Source: Phaeodactylum tricornutum CCAP 1055/1 (lineage: Eukaryota > Bacillariophyta > Bacillariophyceae > Surirellales > Neidiaceae). From it: DNA of 64,000 nucleotides. Location: the NCBI RefSeq assembly GCF_000150955.2, contig NC_011669.1:2424993-2488992 (forward strand), written 5' to 3'. The stretch's first letter is position 1, and each line of letters starts with the position of its first letter. Below are positions 54,180 through 63,985 of this stretch, one piece after another. Under the pieces are notes generated by a model that worked only from the letters and a program-made list of their open reading frames with translations, made no database searches and had not been told where the DNA came from. Position numbers and translations under genes: made by a program.

Positions 54180-56420
54180 CTATTGTGCATCCTCGTTCAT
54201 TTCAACAAAGTTGAGTTTCGCTTGTTCAGAAGTTACTTCATTTTCACGCAATGCTTCATTCCTGGGATTAGATTCGACATCCTTCTTTTCCAAAATTCGA
54301 CGAACAGCAGGCTCAGTCTCTTCCAATTCCTGCATGGCCGCCATAATATTTGCTTCTACTTGATCAGAATCATAGCAGCCTAAGACAGCCCAATGTCGAG
54401 CTTCCAAATCCGAGAGCTCATCTTTTGCCTTTTTGAGCTGTGCTTGTGCGTATCGCAGTGACCGCGCTGCATCGTCCACTTTCAGATCTAGCTTTCGTAC
54501 AGTGTCTTGGATTAACCGGGGATCTAGACGACTCTTCCTTAGGCGCTTTCGTTCCAGCTCGGTATCAATCCTAAGAATAGAAACATCCTCCCGTGCTTTC
54601 ATCACTAGTTCTTCTTTTTTAGAAACCTTGTTTTTAGCCTCAAGTATGTCCTCGAGTGCGTCAGAGATAGCCTTTGCCCGGGCGTCCATCCCAAGATCGC
54701 CGGTAGGACCCCATGCTGGAATGCCAGTGGGCGGTACTCTTTCTACCGCCAAAGCACGCTTTCCCCACGAAAGATTTCGTTTCGTTCCTGGCTCATTGTC
54801 AATTACTGACTTCTTTGGAGCTTCTGGTATGGGCTGTACCACAGCATCAATAACATCATTCTTGACCCACGTCCCATACTCATTCTCGTCATCATCGAGA
54901 ACAGTGTATACGTTTACGCCGGACTGATCTTCCTCGTCGTTGTATTGATAGGCATATCCCTTTCGACGTCGCGGCCGTGGGTTGTAAAGTTTATTATCTA
55001 TCGGTGAATATGGTTGATCCTCATCTTCACTTTCCATAGGGATCCCCATTTGGCGATTGTATGCGTCGGCTTTTTCGCCCAATCGGTCACGATTTAGACC
55101 TAAGAATGTATCAAGTGCATTAAAGGGGGACCAAATAGAGTCGTCTTGGCGTCGATTCGGCCGTCGATGTTCGGCTTTTCGATTCTGACGATCGTACTCA
55201 ACAAATTCGTCTTCTTCATTGGTGAACCAGTTGGAGACTTTACTTGATACACTATCACCATCAAACCACGAGCTGTCGATATCTGTATCCCCGTACTGAT
55301 CACGCGGACGATCGCGGCGGCGTCGGGACGGGCGACTTGTTGGCTGTAAATTTCGTATCCGTGTTGGACGAGAAGGCATAGGCCTTGGTGGGTCGTACGG
55401 CGGCGTAACAGATGTCCGAAGCGTCTCTGCCACTTTTGGTACCGATGAAACGTTGGGTGAAATTCCCTTTGTTGATAAAGGACGCTTCCTTTCTTCGTCT
55501 TGAGATTTTCCCTTAAAATCCTCATACAAGTCGACTTGATCCCGATCTTCGTCCCTGTCGTCGTCGTCGTAAAAGTAGTCATCTGAACCAGAAAGTACAC
55601 TATCGTCGTAGTTCCGTGGAGTTCGCCTTCGCCTTTCTTTCGGCATTGCTCCCACACCATCTTCCAGGTACATGAGCCCATTAAATTTACCTTTGGTACC
55701 ACCGAACATGGTCCGATCGGCGTTTGTTGAGGTTTCGGCTGGATCAAAGCCATACCAGAAGAGTCGATTGTACAGATCGCGTACAGGCGGGGGTGGCCCT
55801 GGGGGACCAGTGCGGACTGGTGTTTTTCGAGCGGGATTCCGTATCGGCCTCGTGGAGGACAAATTATCGGGCGAGCCAGATCTCTTCGGAGGTCGACGTG
55901 GAGGTGCCGAACGATCCAAACTACCCACAGGGTTGGACCAAAAATTTCCAGGAGCTTGACGGTCCTCTTCTTCTCGCCCGTCTATCTCGTCCCCGTAATC
56001 CTCGTAGCTGTCGTATTCTTCATCGTAATAGACGTCTTTCCGTCTCACGGAATATCTGACAGGTGAGTCATCCTCGTAGGTGACATCACTTCGCCGTGCT
56101 ACGCTTTGCAAGTCTCGCTCTTCTTGGCTTTCGCCGACGCTTCGGACGAAGTCTCCATCGTAACCATTGAAATCGTCCACATCATCAAAGAAGTTGTTTT
56201 CCTTCTGGTTGCGCGCACTAATGATCAAAGCTGAAACACGATCTCGCCTCTTATGTACTATACGAGCGTGCTGTGGAATAGTACGGGGTGCGTCTATTCC
56301 AATGAAAAGTGTATTTGTTCCGTCTCGGAGTGTTGTCGAAGGATTGGACACAAAACCGTCTACCAGCGATACGCACATAAAAAGCAACGAACCGCAAGAT
56401 ACTCTGTTCAAATGCGTCAT
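54180..56420 (-). CDS. Unknown secretory/plastid-directed low-complexity protein with C-terminal coiled coil
   Basis: A single 746-residue exon of no recognised family. Residues 1-22 are a signal peptide (CGSLLFMCVSLVDGFVSN), with DG|FVSN resembling a plastid cleavage site. The middle is dominated by Asp/Glu/Tyr-rich and Arg/Pro-rich segments, for example VYYDEEYDSYEDYGDEIDGR and RPTRIRNLQPTSRPSRRRRD. More ordered islands may be FWYGFDPAETSTNADRTMFG (about 215) and SIWSPFNALDTFLGLNRDRL (about 440). The segment RVPPTGIPAWGPTGDLGMDA precedes a predicted coiled coil (about 580-690, Lys/Glu/Leu heptads with DDAARSLRYAQAQLKKAKDE). Charge-patterned linkers suggest a scaffold. Function is unknown. 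Confidence 0.75.
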   Translation of the reverse strand: MTHLNRVSCGSLLFMCVSLVDGFVSNPSTTLRDGTNTLFIGIDAPRTIPQHARIVHKRRDRVSALIISARNQKENNFFDDVDDFNGYDGDFVRSVGESQEERDLQSVARRSDVTYEDDSPVRYSVRRKDVYYDEEYDSYEDYGDEIDGREEEDRQAPGNFWSNPVGSLDRSAPPRRPPKRSGSPDNLSSTRPIRNPARKTPVRTGPPGPPPPVRDLYNRLFWYGFDPAETSTNADRTMFGGTKGKFNGLMYLEDGVGAMPKERRRRTPRNYDDSVLSGSDDYFYDDDDRDEDRDQVDLYEDFKGKSQDEERKRPLSTKGISPNVSSVPKVAETLRTSVTPPYDPPRPMPSRPTRIRNLQPTSRPSRRRRDRPRDQYGDTDIDSSWFDGDSVSSKVSNWFTNEEDEFVEYDRQNRKAEHRRPNRRQDDSIWSPFNALDTFLGLNRDRLGEKADAYNRQMGIPMESEDEDQPYSPIDNKLYNPRPRRRKGYAYQYNDEEDQSGVNVYTVLDDDENEYGTWVKNDVIDAVVQPIPEAPKKSVIDNEPGTKRNLSWGKRALAVERVPPTGIPAWGPTGDLGMDARAKAISDALEDILEAKNKVSKKEELVMKAREDVSILRIDTELERKRLRKSRLDPRLIQDTVRKLDLKVDDAARSLRYAQAQLKKAKDELSDLEARHWAVLGCYDSDQVEANIMAAMQELEETEPAVRRILEKKDVESNPRNEALRENEVTSEQAKLNFVEMNEDAQ

Positions 56421-56789
56421 CTTTGATATCTATTATGATCCCTGGATTAGAAGAGGAGTGACCAGAAATTCAACTGACTTGCCATCCCTGTTGTGTGCGA
56501 TAACAGGGAGAAACAGTTCTGTTAGTTCCCTGGTGTAAAGTATACTTTGTTTTCTTTCCGTGTGTGGTGGACGTGGAACACGAAAAATGCAGACAAAACA
56601 TCACAAGTCAACTCTCATTCGCTCGAAACATAAGATTACTCTGATTGGATCATATTATCCTAGCGACAAAATCGATTTTTGCGAAGTAATTTGGATTGGA
56701 TCGAATTATCGGACCGACATATCGAGACATGTAGCAGCCCCATACGATATGTGGAAATCTCGTCACAATTCTCAAGCCAGCAATGGACC
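56421..56789. other. Divergent region before the METTL21-like gene
   Basis: About 370 bp. No perfect TNACWGTNA copy. The frame upstream of the chosen ATG is open but starts without an ATG. Confidence 0.5.
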
Positions 56790-57932
56790 ATGGACTTGTC
56801 ATCCCTCCTTCCATCTACTATCACGTCTCAGAATTCGTCATTTTCAATCATCCAACCAACACTAAGGGGAACTGGAGACACTAGTGTCGAGGATGATGAT
56901 CCCGCAGAGACGCTCATGCAACGCGGCGCTGTTCTTCGTCGCTTGAGACAGCTTGATCTTGAAGACGAAGCCGCGCGTGCTTTCGAAGAGACCGCGACGG
57001 CCGAAATCGACAATCTAACAAACACTGTGGATATGGGCTGCACAAAACTAAATGACGGTAGTATCCTGTTTTCCTACGAATCTTTTCTAAGTGCACAGAA
57101 GTTTTACGATGATCTCAAGCATATAAATTATCGGTTTCTTGACTACGGAACATGGGCTGAGCATACTGGTAGCGGCCGTTTGATTATTGAGCAAGACAAA
57201 CATTTGGGAAAAGGAGGCCTATGCTGGGATGCAGCTTTTATACTGGGCGAGTACTTGATTCACAAGCGTGCACGTTGGCAAATTACACGTGAAGCGATCT
57301 CTGGTAAGGCCACTAGAGTTTTGGAACTTGGCTCTGGAACCGGTCTGGCTGGCATAATGGTTGCCAAGGTCGTGAGAGGCGTACAATTGGATCTGACTGA
57401 TCTTCCCAGTCTAATGCCCTTACTCCGCCGAAATGTAGCTAGGAATTTCGAATCTTCTCGAATTGTTACGGGCGATGCCAACTCTGTGGATGACTCACCA
57501 GCGCTACCACAAAATAGGGCTGCTCTTGGAAAAGTGGCGACATACGTCTTGGATTGGGGACAAAAGGATTTCTCATTTTCTGCCTTTGATGTCATTATTG
57601 GTGCCGATGTTGTGGCTTCATTGTACGATCCCATTGCTTTGGTCAAGACGATACATACATTGTCGAATGAAAAGACGGCTGTCTACATAAGTTTCAAAGA
57701 ACGATTGAGTACAATTCACAGACAATTTGAGGAAGCGATGCAGACTTCGTTTGCCACCGTTCACTTTGAAACGCCCACTTGTAGTCGCAACCGCAACCCA
57801 AACGTTCGCATACTTATTGCCCGGCACAAATATCCTGCCGATCGTCTGAAACTTCGCACAACTGATGATTGTGTTGATCCATGCATACACCAACCAGAGA
57901 AGTGCTCAAGAGATACAACGAAGTATCAGTGA
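56790..57932 (+). CDS. METTL21-type (Methyltransf_16) protein methyltransferase
   Basis: 380 residues from the first in-frame ATG at 56790. The core resembles family 16 lysine methyltransferases: GGLCWDAAFILGEYLIHKRA before motif I, ATRVLELGSGTGLAGIMVAK (motif I), VQLDLTDLPSLMPLLRRNVA (acidic motif), a VLDWGQKD segment matching the conserved Leu-Asp-Trp, and FDVIIGADVVASLYDPIALV (the post-II motif). Members methylate lysines of chaperones, VCP or elongation factors; the substrate here is not predictable. Residues 1-100 are a helical N-terminal extension. The Asp/Cys/Thr-rich tail is short. No targeting signal is evident, so a cytosolic location is assumed. Confidence 0.85.
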   Translation: MDLSSLLPSTITSQNSSFSIIQPTLRGTGDTSVEDDDPAETLMQRGAVLRRLRQLDLEDEAARAFEETATAEIDNLTNTVDMGCTKLNDGSILFSYESFLSAQKFYDDLKHINYRFLDYGTWAEHTGSGRLIIEQDKHLGKGGLCWDAAFILGEYLIHKRARWQITREAISGKATRVLELGSGTGLAGIMVAKVVRGVQLDLTDLPSLMPLLRRNVARNFESSRIVTGDANSVDDSPALPQNRAALGKVATYVLDWGQKDFSFSAFDVIIGADVVASLYDPIALVKTIHTLSNEKTAVYISFKERLSTIHRQFEEAMQTSFATVHFETPTCSRNRNPNVRILIARHKYPADRLKLRTTDDCVDPCIHQPEKCSRDTTKYQ

Positions 57933-58408
57933 TTTTCTAAAAGGAGGGCTTCGCTGGCTTAATATCCGCATCATGGAGACTGTATTTGTACGGATCTAGC
58001 TAGGCATCAAAGCGTGTTTCTCAGTCAATAGCTTTACAGAATACATTTAACAGTAAACTTGGTCGTTCCTACTAGCTAGACAGACGGCTTGGCTCTTTCC
58101 AAAAAAAAACACGAGAAACGAAAAAAACACACCGAGCCTCTAAATAAATTCGCTGTGTCACTTGCAACTTCGACAGGGAGTCCATACAAATAGAACCAGT
58201 CGAAGAACTTGAAAGACCCAAGGTCAACGTCGTCGCCCAAATCGAAAAATAAAGAAAGCAAGCTTCGTAGAGAGTGAGTGCTAGAGACGCTTGTAAAGCT
58301 CGTGGTACTCTCAGCCATTCTTGGCTCTGGGTCATCGTGCATCTGCTATCGAGCCAGACACGGCACAAATTCACAGAGATTCCTTGACCATCGATCTCGA
58401 ACTTTGCA
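57933..58408. other. Intergenic region before the GRIP golgin gene
   Basis: About 475 bp. TNACWGTNA copy TAACAGTAA at 58048-58056. A-rich stretches lie near 58095-58130. A minus-strand frame here is not supported. Confidence 0.5.
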
Positions 58409-59695
58409 ATGGAAGACCAGACCGTAGCAAAAGCTTCAGAACCAGTCGCGGCCAATGACAAAGCGACGACCGCTCGATTATCGGTACAACTAAAGCGACT
58501 AAACGAAGCCAATGGCAAATACAAAAGTCTGCTGAAACTGGCGAAAGAGCGTATTCAGCAGCAGGAAGAGGAGATAGAGACCTTGCGACATGAAACAGCG
58601 GAACTTCAATCGCAACTGCAGCAAATAAATGAAGAACGCTCTTCTGAAGTCGCTGCTTTAGACACCAACAGCGAGAGGGGAGGAACTTCAGTCGACGGCA
58701 ATACCACGATTGACATTTTTCGTGTTTTACAGCGTGTCAAGGTTCCCATTGCGGCTACTGGGCAGGACGAATTTTGGGCATTGATCGAGCTGGAGAGTTA
58801 TTCCGATACGGACAACACATCTAAACGATTCAAGGAATGGAAGCGATTTGATACTGAAGCGGAGTTGTCGGACTATATCCGTCGCGATTCTGGTGAGCCC
58901 TTGACACTACCTCCATACTCGTTGTCGCCCGAGCAATCGGCAAGACTACAAAGCCAAACTCAATCTCAAATTTCATCCGCCACGGAAGAGTTCCGTCGTT
59001 TTCGAGTGCGCTCTGAGTTGGCTCGAAAGCAATTGGATGCGCAAATTCGCGATTTGCAAAATAATCATGTACAGTCGGCTACACGGCGGATTGAAGGTAA
59101 CACCGTATCCCAATCTAACGGAATATTGGACACAATGTCTACACATCACCAAAACGATCGATCCTCGGTAGAGCGCCTTAAGGCCGAGCTGGCTGCCCAA
59201 GAAGCGCACTGGAAAGATGCCTACGAAGCTCTAGCCTCAGAAAATGAAGCTTTGAAGTCTGTCGGCTCGGAAGCGCTCTTGGCAGCTCAATGGCGGCAAC
59301 GCTATGAACACGTTCTGAAAGAAAAAGAAGATCTGCAGTCAAAGCTACAAACGGAAGCGGTCAGAGTAGACGAAGAAAGTGGAGACAAGTACGAACGCAA
59401 ATATCGGGACTTGAAAGAGTCTTTCCGTCTCTACCGGAAAAAGGCGAAGGAAATTTTTGAATCGCAGCAACGCGGAGCTGGCACCAGCACATCGATTCTT
59501 CCTAGCTTTGCGCCTGACTCGTCCTCGGCCGACGCCAAATTGTCTTATTTACGCAACTTGATGGTCAATTATCTGACGTCAGATCCACAAGTGAAGGATC
59601 ATATGGAGGGCGCCATTGGAACAGTCCTCCAGTTTACGCCTGAAGAGATCTCCAAGATTGTCAAGAAAAAGGCAGATCTGGAAGCTTGGTTCTAG
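58409..59695 (+). CDS. GRIP-domain golgin
   Basis: A single exon of 428 residues. Coiled coils occupy about 20-80 (KLAKERIQQQEEEIETLRHE) and 230-350. The C-terminal 50 residues form a GRIP domain: KLSYLRNLMVNYLTSDPQVK, with the conserved Tyr, then GAIGTVLQFTPEEISKIV. GRIP golgins bind ARL1-GTP on the trans-Golgi and tether endosome-derived vesicles. The protein is short for a golgin. Between the coils (about 100-170) is a globular segment, DEFWALIELESYSDTDNTSK, of unknown type. The ATG is the first in frame. Confidence 0.85.
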   Translation: MEDQTVAKASEPVAANDKATTARLSVQLKRLNEANGKYKSLLKLAKERIQQQEEEIETLRHETAELQSQLQQINEERSSEVAALDTNSERGGTSVDGNTTIDIFRVLQRVKVPIAATGQDEFWALIELESYSDTDNTSKRFKEWKRFDTEAELSDYIRRDSGEPLTLPPYSLSPEQSARLQSQTQSQISSATEEFRRFRVRSELARKQLDAQIRDLQNNHVQSATRRIEGNTVSQSNGILDTMSTHHQNDRSSVERLKAELAAQEAHWKDAYEALASENEALKSVGSEALLAAQWRQRYEHVLKEKEDLQSKLQTEAVRVDEESGDKYERKYRDLKESFRLYRKKAKEIFESQQRGAGTSTSILPSFAPDSSSADAKLSYLRNLMVNYLTSDPQVKDHMEGAIGTVLQFTPEEISKIVKKKADLEAWF

Positions 59696-59898
59696 CTAGC
59701 AAAAAGATAAGATGCCCTCAGATGTAGCTAAGAGGCGATGCAGAGGATTGGACGGATTCGAAAAGTTTGGACGTCGTCATTACATTGAGTGTTGTATGTA
59801 TTCGCAACTAGTAGGGTATGGGATTAAGCTAAGGGATCCGGCATTTTCTAATATTTGATTGGAACGATGCATGGAAAGCAATCATTCAGGGCAACGCA

Positions 59899-60711
59899 CT
59901 ATGCCAAAAAGACTTTGGCTGATTCGGAATAACCAATTAGAATTCTCGGGTCGTACTGTGGAAAAGCGGTTGCCAGACGCTCCCCACGCATTCGCTTAAT
60001 CTTGCTTGTATATGGCTTAATGCCCAAGTTATCCAGTTGCGCGCGCGAATACTGCAGGCACAGCAAGAAAAACGAGATTTGACCGAGGGGCGGTTCCATC
60101 CAGTTCCACGTCCAAGAACCCACTTCCAACATGGTTTCCAAATCTTTCGGTTCCGGCACGTCTGTCGTCACAAAATGCTCGTTGAACCATTCGGCAGTGG
60201 GTAAGTCAAAGACAAGCGGAATTGACGCAAACGCGGCGGTCACGCCCATGGCGATCCCAATCTGATACGGCAAGGACAAGAAGATCATTCCTTGCCTGTT
60301 TTTGTTTTCGATTTCTTGGAAAGTCTCACAGGCCCTATCGTACGAAATTTTGTCTACCGACATTATGTGTCGCTTCAGTATTTCTTCGCGCGCCGCATGG
60401 TTTCCCATCGCACCTAGTGTTGCCAAACTCGAATTGTCCATTTCCTGAGCCGATAGGGGCATGGCCAGCGCCATTTCCAGAGACGGTTTCTGATCCTGCG
60501 CACGACGAGCCCGCATCTTCGCTCGCATAAAGGGGCTGTAGGCACCGCCAGCCTGATTGCGAACGCGATACGGAGACACACGGGAGGAACGAATGACCAG
60601 CGTTCGGACATTGCCGTTTTGAATCCCCTTAGCAGCAGACATCACAGATTTGGGAGATGCCGTCGCGTAAAAAGGAACGTGACAAAACGCTTTTTTCCCG
60701 AAAGCTAGCAT
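59899..60711 (-). CDS. Unknown organellar membrane protein, probably mitochondrial
   Basis: 270 residues from the ATG at 60711. The first 60 residues are basic and Ser/Ala-rich with few acidic residues (MLAFGKKAFCHVPFYATASP, VIRSSRVSPYRVR), like a mitochondrial presequence. A helical region with MGNHAAREEILKRHIMSVDK precedes two hydrophobic segments, about 160-182 (GMIFLSLPYQIGIAMGVTAA) and 218-238 (EPPLGQISFFLLCLQYSRAQ). Between them is the conserved-looking acidic loop TAEWFNEHFVTTDVPEPKDL. I recall no named family. The two-membrane-segment plan suggests an inner-membrane protein. Confidence 0.7.
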   Translation of the reverse strand: MLAFGKKAFCHVPFYATASPKSVMSAAKGIQNGNVRTLVIRSSRVSPYRVRNQAGGAYSPFMRAKMRARRAQDQKPSLEMALAMPLSAQEMDNSSLATLGAMGNHAAREEILKRHIMSVDKISYDRACETFQEIENKNRQGMIFLSLPYQIGIAMGVTAAFASIPLVFDLPTAEWFNEHFVTTDVPEPKDLETMLEVGSWTWNWMEPPLGQISFFLLCLQYSRAQLDNLGIKPYTSKIKRMRGERLATAFPQYDPRILIGYSESAKVFLA

Positions 60712-61237
60712 GTTGAAGGCAGAATTTAATGCACCGGAATTACCGAGAATGCTTGAGATAGCAATGAGCAATGAGTATAGGCACAAGTCAACTACGAGAA
60801 AGGAGGAACACGTATTGGTCTTTCTGGAGAGCTAGAGGTAGCCCGTTAACAGGAAGGTCACGAGACGGGACGGGACGACATACGTAACTTGTGAACGGAC
60901 AGTAGCGTACGTACAACCTGGTACACAGCGCGAATCAATACGGGACTGGAGGATACCTAACGGTTGCGTTATTCGTTTTCTTCGGCATCGCGTGAAATTA
61001 CACCGTTTAGTCTAATGTATAGCGCCTATTTTCCTCACTATTAATACCAGAAAGCGCGAAGACCAATTGTCCATTGATGCTACGTTGTTTGTGCGTATAT
61101 TAACAAACAGTTGTAGCAATATCATGTCGATTCAGTCAAATAGTTGATCACGTCCTTATGGTCAAATTTAATATAATCAAAAGTCACTCACTGTCAACAA
61201 CATTTCAGTACATGTGCTCCGGCGGTGTATTTTACAG
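60712..61237. other. Intergenic region upstream of the mitochondrial-like gene
   Basis: About 525 bp. TNACWGTNA copies lie at 61188-61196 and 61232-61240, the latter overlapping the F-box gene stop codon. No gene was recognised. Confidence 0.5.
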
Positions 61238-63985
61238 TTATATCGTCCGACTTTGAGCGTGCTGCTCATGAGCGACAATCGCCTCTCTATGCACATTCTC
61301 GAGGGACATTTGCTGCTGCGCTTGTAAAGTAGTAGCAAATCGAGTTCGAAGGATTTCGTCACTGTTCAAAGTGAGCTGGAGGCGGTGTAAGGTTCCCGAA
61401 GCGCTTTGCTGCAGGACCTGATCAGTTGGGTAGTTGGCCAAGCACCATTCCAGCATCTGGTAACAGTTTGGACAACAAAGGAGTGTTTCGTGGTACTCTC
61501 GAGTAAGTGACACATTGTGAAGAACAAGGCACGCTCTATTCACGATTGCTTCAGATGCGCAAAAGTTCTTCATCGCCAGGAGAACGAGGTGGATGATCTG
61601 ATCAACACTTTCATCGAGCATTTCCTTTTCGGTAATCACTTCTCCTCTTAAAGGCTCTCCTTGGTCTCGCGAGGGGATTACAAGATTGATCAGAGCAAAA
61701 AGCGCACGGAATTGAACTTCAGCGCTATGCGGATGAGCACACATAGCCCTGGATGTCACTTCGATACCACCAAGATTCACAAGAACTTCCTTCTGTGCCG
61801 GGGCTAGAGCAATATTTACAAGGGACCAACAACTCATGGCTTGAAGTACTTCGTCTTGCTGAAACCTTTTCATTGAATCAAGCATAACAGCTATACCGCT
61901 CTTACCATTGCGAGAGGCCACACTGCTAGCACTGAAGATGCCCGATGAATTCACCATTGACGTATGGAACAACATGCCCTCTCGACCACCCAATGGACGG
62001 GCCAGAAGGACAATGGTGTGAAACGCTGCCGTGTGCAGTGGGCTACTGTCGGGAAACGTAACCATAGCGCGGAGTACCACGTCCGTCAGTCCTGCTCGCT
62101 GGGCAGTGATTCGCTGTTGTTCATCTTCGAGCAAAGACGGCAAATCTCTCAGGCACATCGTCTGAATACCCTCCACATCCGAGAAAGCAAGCATCCAATT
62201 AACGATCGAAAAGATCGCACAGGACCATGGCAACTCGGTGTTACCTGGAGTTCCGGTGCTGGGTGGTCCGAGCAATCTCTGCGTAAGCGCCGAGGGCCCA
62301 CTGGCGAAGCGTCGCATCTTCTTGACAGCCATACATTCCTCCTCCTCCTTATGCTTCCGTTTGGATTTAGTCGCACTGCCGTTATCCGAGACTCCAATCG
62401 ACTGAGTTATAGTAGCAAATGCGTGATGACGGCTGCCGCTGTGGGGCGTATCGGCCTGTTCATTCTGTCCAGTGAGGAAACTTACACCTCTACTTCTTGC
62501 CAGAAACTGTCGAAGATTCTGATTGGAACCAATGTCGTGGCTTCCCATGCCGTCGGCAACACCGTAATCTACCACCGATAGAGGTCTTCCATTTGATGCG
62601 TCGTCCTTAATGCGAGCCAAATATTTCATACAACGGACAAATGCCGTGTATAAGAGTCTAAACTTGCCAAATGTGAGGCGGTGTTGGGATCCGGTGATAG
62701 AAGAGAAAGAACCTGTAAAAGATTCGTCGTCGCTGTCCGGTTCGTTCTCGATTCTAGCCTTCAAAGGCTCCTGAAGACAGAGCACACGCCAAAGCTCTGA
62801 CTGATGGGAGAAGGCGTTCAGCCAATCTTTCGAGAGTGGAGCCGTAATAACCTCCAGGATCTTTGGTGGCTCCAAAAATGCCAAGACGTGCGCCATAACA
62901 TCTCCTCCCAAGGCTAAAATAGGGGCCTTTCCATTAATTTCGTGACAAGCGCTTGGTTTCACAGTCAGGTTGGTCTGATTCGAAACTTTATTACTATTCT
63001 GCATTGCAAGTTGCGACAAGCTCAAGTGATTGCGAGGTATGGAAGCTTGACGTCTTGGATGGTTTCGTTTGGTGGCCTTGAATTCATCCTCTCTTTTGTC
63101 GAAGAAGCGGCTACCGTTCGAAGACAATGCGTTCGAAGCGGAATCCGATACCGCGTCAGGTATGCTTTCGTCAACGGATTCAAACTCGGAGCCACCTGAG
63201 CTGAAATCGGCAATGTCGGAAGATGTTGAAAACGTCGACTCTTGCTTCCTGCCATGCTCAGAAGCGTCCGGATTGCAGGAAGTGTTGATGTGTCTTAACT
63301 TTAAAGCTTCTGCAGATAAATCAGACGAGCATGATCTTTCAGCTCCTGAAAGAGTTTCGTTAGACGACGCCGAAGCCGCATAACCCCCTTCTGTGCCACT
63401 TCCAGAGTAGCTCCCGTTCCAGCCTTCTATGTCGTCGTCGGAAGTCCGGCTACTGGGAGATGAAGGGCTTCCATTTGAGAAGGAAGCACTATCCATTTTC
63501 ATCCATGCTTTTTTAAAAGCATCTCGAGGTTCATTCGAGGTCATCCCATCCGAGTCGGTGCGTTTTTGTTGTAGTTGGGCAAATCGATGAGTTGTTCTCT
63601 GCATCGGATACGTCCCAGCCATATGATGTGCCAATACACCTTTCGTGTTCTTTCGTCCCTTCGATAATCCTGTGTTCTTCTTTGCCGCCCCATTTTTTCC
63701 TGAGCGAATCGAGCTGGTGGTGGTTGCCAGCATTGCCTCGAACGATGCCTTTGGAGAAGGACAATGTTTGGAAAGCGGTGATGATGCGGTGACTCGACGG
63801 CGATTGGCTGCGTGTAAGTGTGAATTGCAATCCTGAAGTGGATCCCCGCCCAGGGGTAATTCTCCTGTAGTTCCAGCTCCCTCTCTCTCAGAGTGTCTTC
63901 GCTGGCGATGCGGGTAGTGATGAAATTGCTGAGCTGCTCCCGAGGGTTCGCAAAACACTTCACCATTGTCATGGCCTACAGACAT
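61238..63985 (-). CDS. F-box protein with C-terminal armadillo-like repeats
   Basis: 915 residues from the ATG at 63985. The frame stays open to the window edge, so a more upstream start cannot be excluded. Residues 1-350 are Ser/Asn/Lys-rich and probably disordered. An F-box-like motif lies at about 360-405 (GDVMAHVLAFLEPPKILEVI, then LSKDWLNAFSHQSELWRVLC). About 600-890 is all-helical with ARM-like units, for example LQAMSCWSLVNIALAPAQKE, VQFRALFALINLVIPSRDQG, and NRACLVLHNVSLTREYHETL. This suggests a substrate receptor of an SCF ubiquitin ligase. A KRKHKEEEECMAVKKMRR stretch (about 550) is a candidate nuclear localisation signal. Confidence 0.75.
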   Translation of the reverse strand: MSVGHDNGEVFCEPSGAAQQFHHYPHRQRRHSEREGAGTTGELPLGGDPLQDCNSHLHAANRRRVTASSPLSKHCPSPKASFEAMLATTTSSIRSGKNGAAKKNTGLSKGRKNTKGVLAHHMAGTYPMQRTTHRFAQLQQKRTDSDGMTSNEPRDAFKKAWMKMDSASFSNGSPSSPSSRTSDDDIEGWNGSYSGSGTEGGYAASASSNETLSGAERSCSSDLSAEALKLRHINTSCNPDASEHGRKQESTFSTSSDIADFSSGGSEFESVDESIPDAVSDSASNALSSNGSRFFDKREDEFKATKRNHPRRQASIPRNHLSLSQLAMQNSNKVSNQTNLTVKPSACHEINGKAPILALGGDVMAHVLAFLEPPKILEVITAPLSKDWLNAFSHQSELWRVLCLQEPLKARIENEPDSDDESFTGSFSSITGSQHRLTFGKFRLLYTAFVRCMKYLARIKDDASNGRPLSVVDYGVADGMGSHDIGSNQNLRQFLARSRGVSFLTGQNEQADTPHSGSRHHAFATITQSIGVSDNGSATKSKRKHKEEEECMAVKKMRRFASGPSALTQRLLGPPSTGTPGNTELPWSCAIFSIVNWMLAFSDVEGIQTMCLRDLPSLLEDEQQRITAQRAGLTDVVLRAMVTFPDSSPLHTAAFHTIVLLARPLGGREGMLFHTSMVNSSGIFSASSVASRNGKSGIAVMLDSMKRFQQDEVLQAMSCWSLVNIALAPAQKEVLVNLGGIEVTSRAMCAHPHSAEVQFRALFALINLVIPSRDQGEPLRGEVITEKEMLDESVDQIIHLVLLAMKNFCASEAIVNRACLVLHNVSLTREYHETLLCCPNCYQMLEWCLANYPTDQVLQQSASGTLHRLQLTLNSDEILRTRFATTLQAQQQMSLENVHREAIVAHEQHAQSRTI

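Noticed and set aside
54006-54383. 125-codon plus-strand frame
   Set aside because: Its second half is antisense to the unknown 746-residue gene, and the composition is not protein-like.
55100-55753. 217-codon minus-strand frame, Thr/Gln-rich
   Set aside because: It lies in a second frame of the low-complexity charged region of the 746-residue protein.
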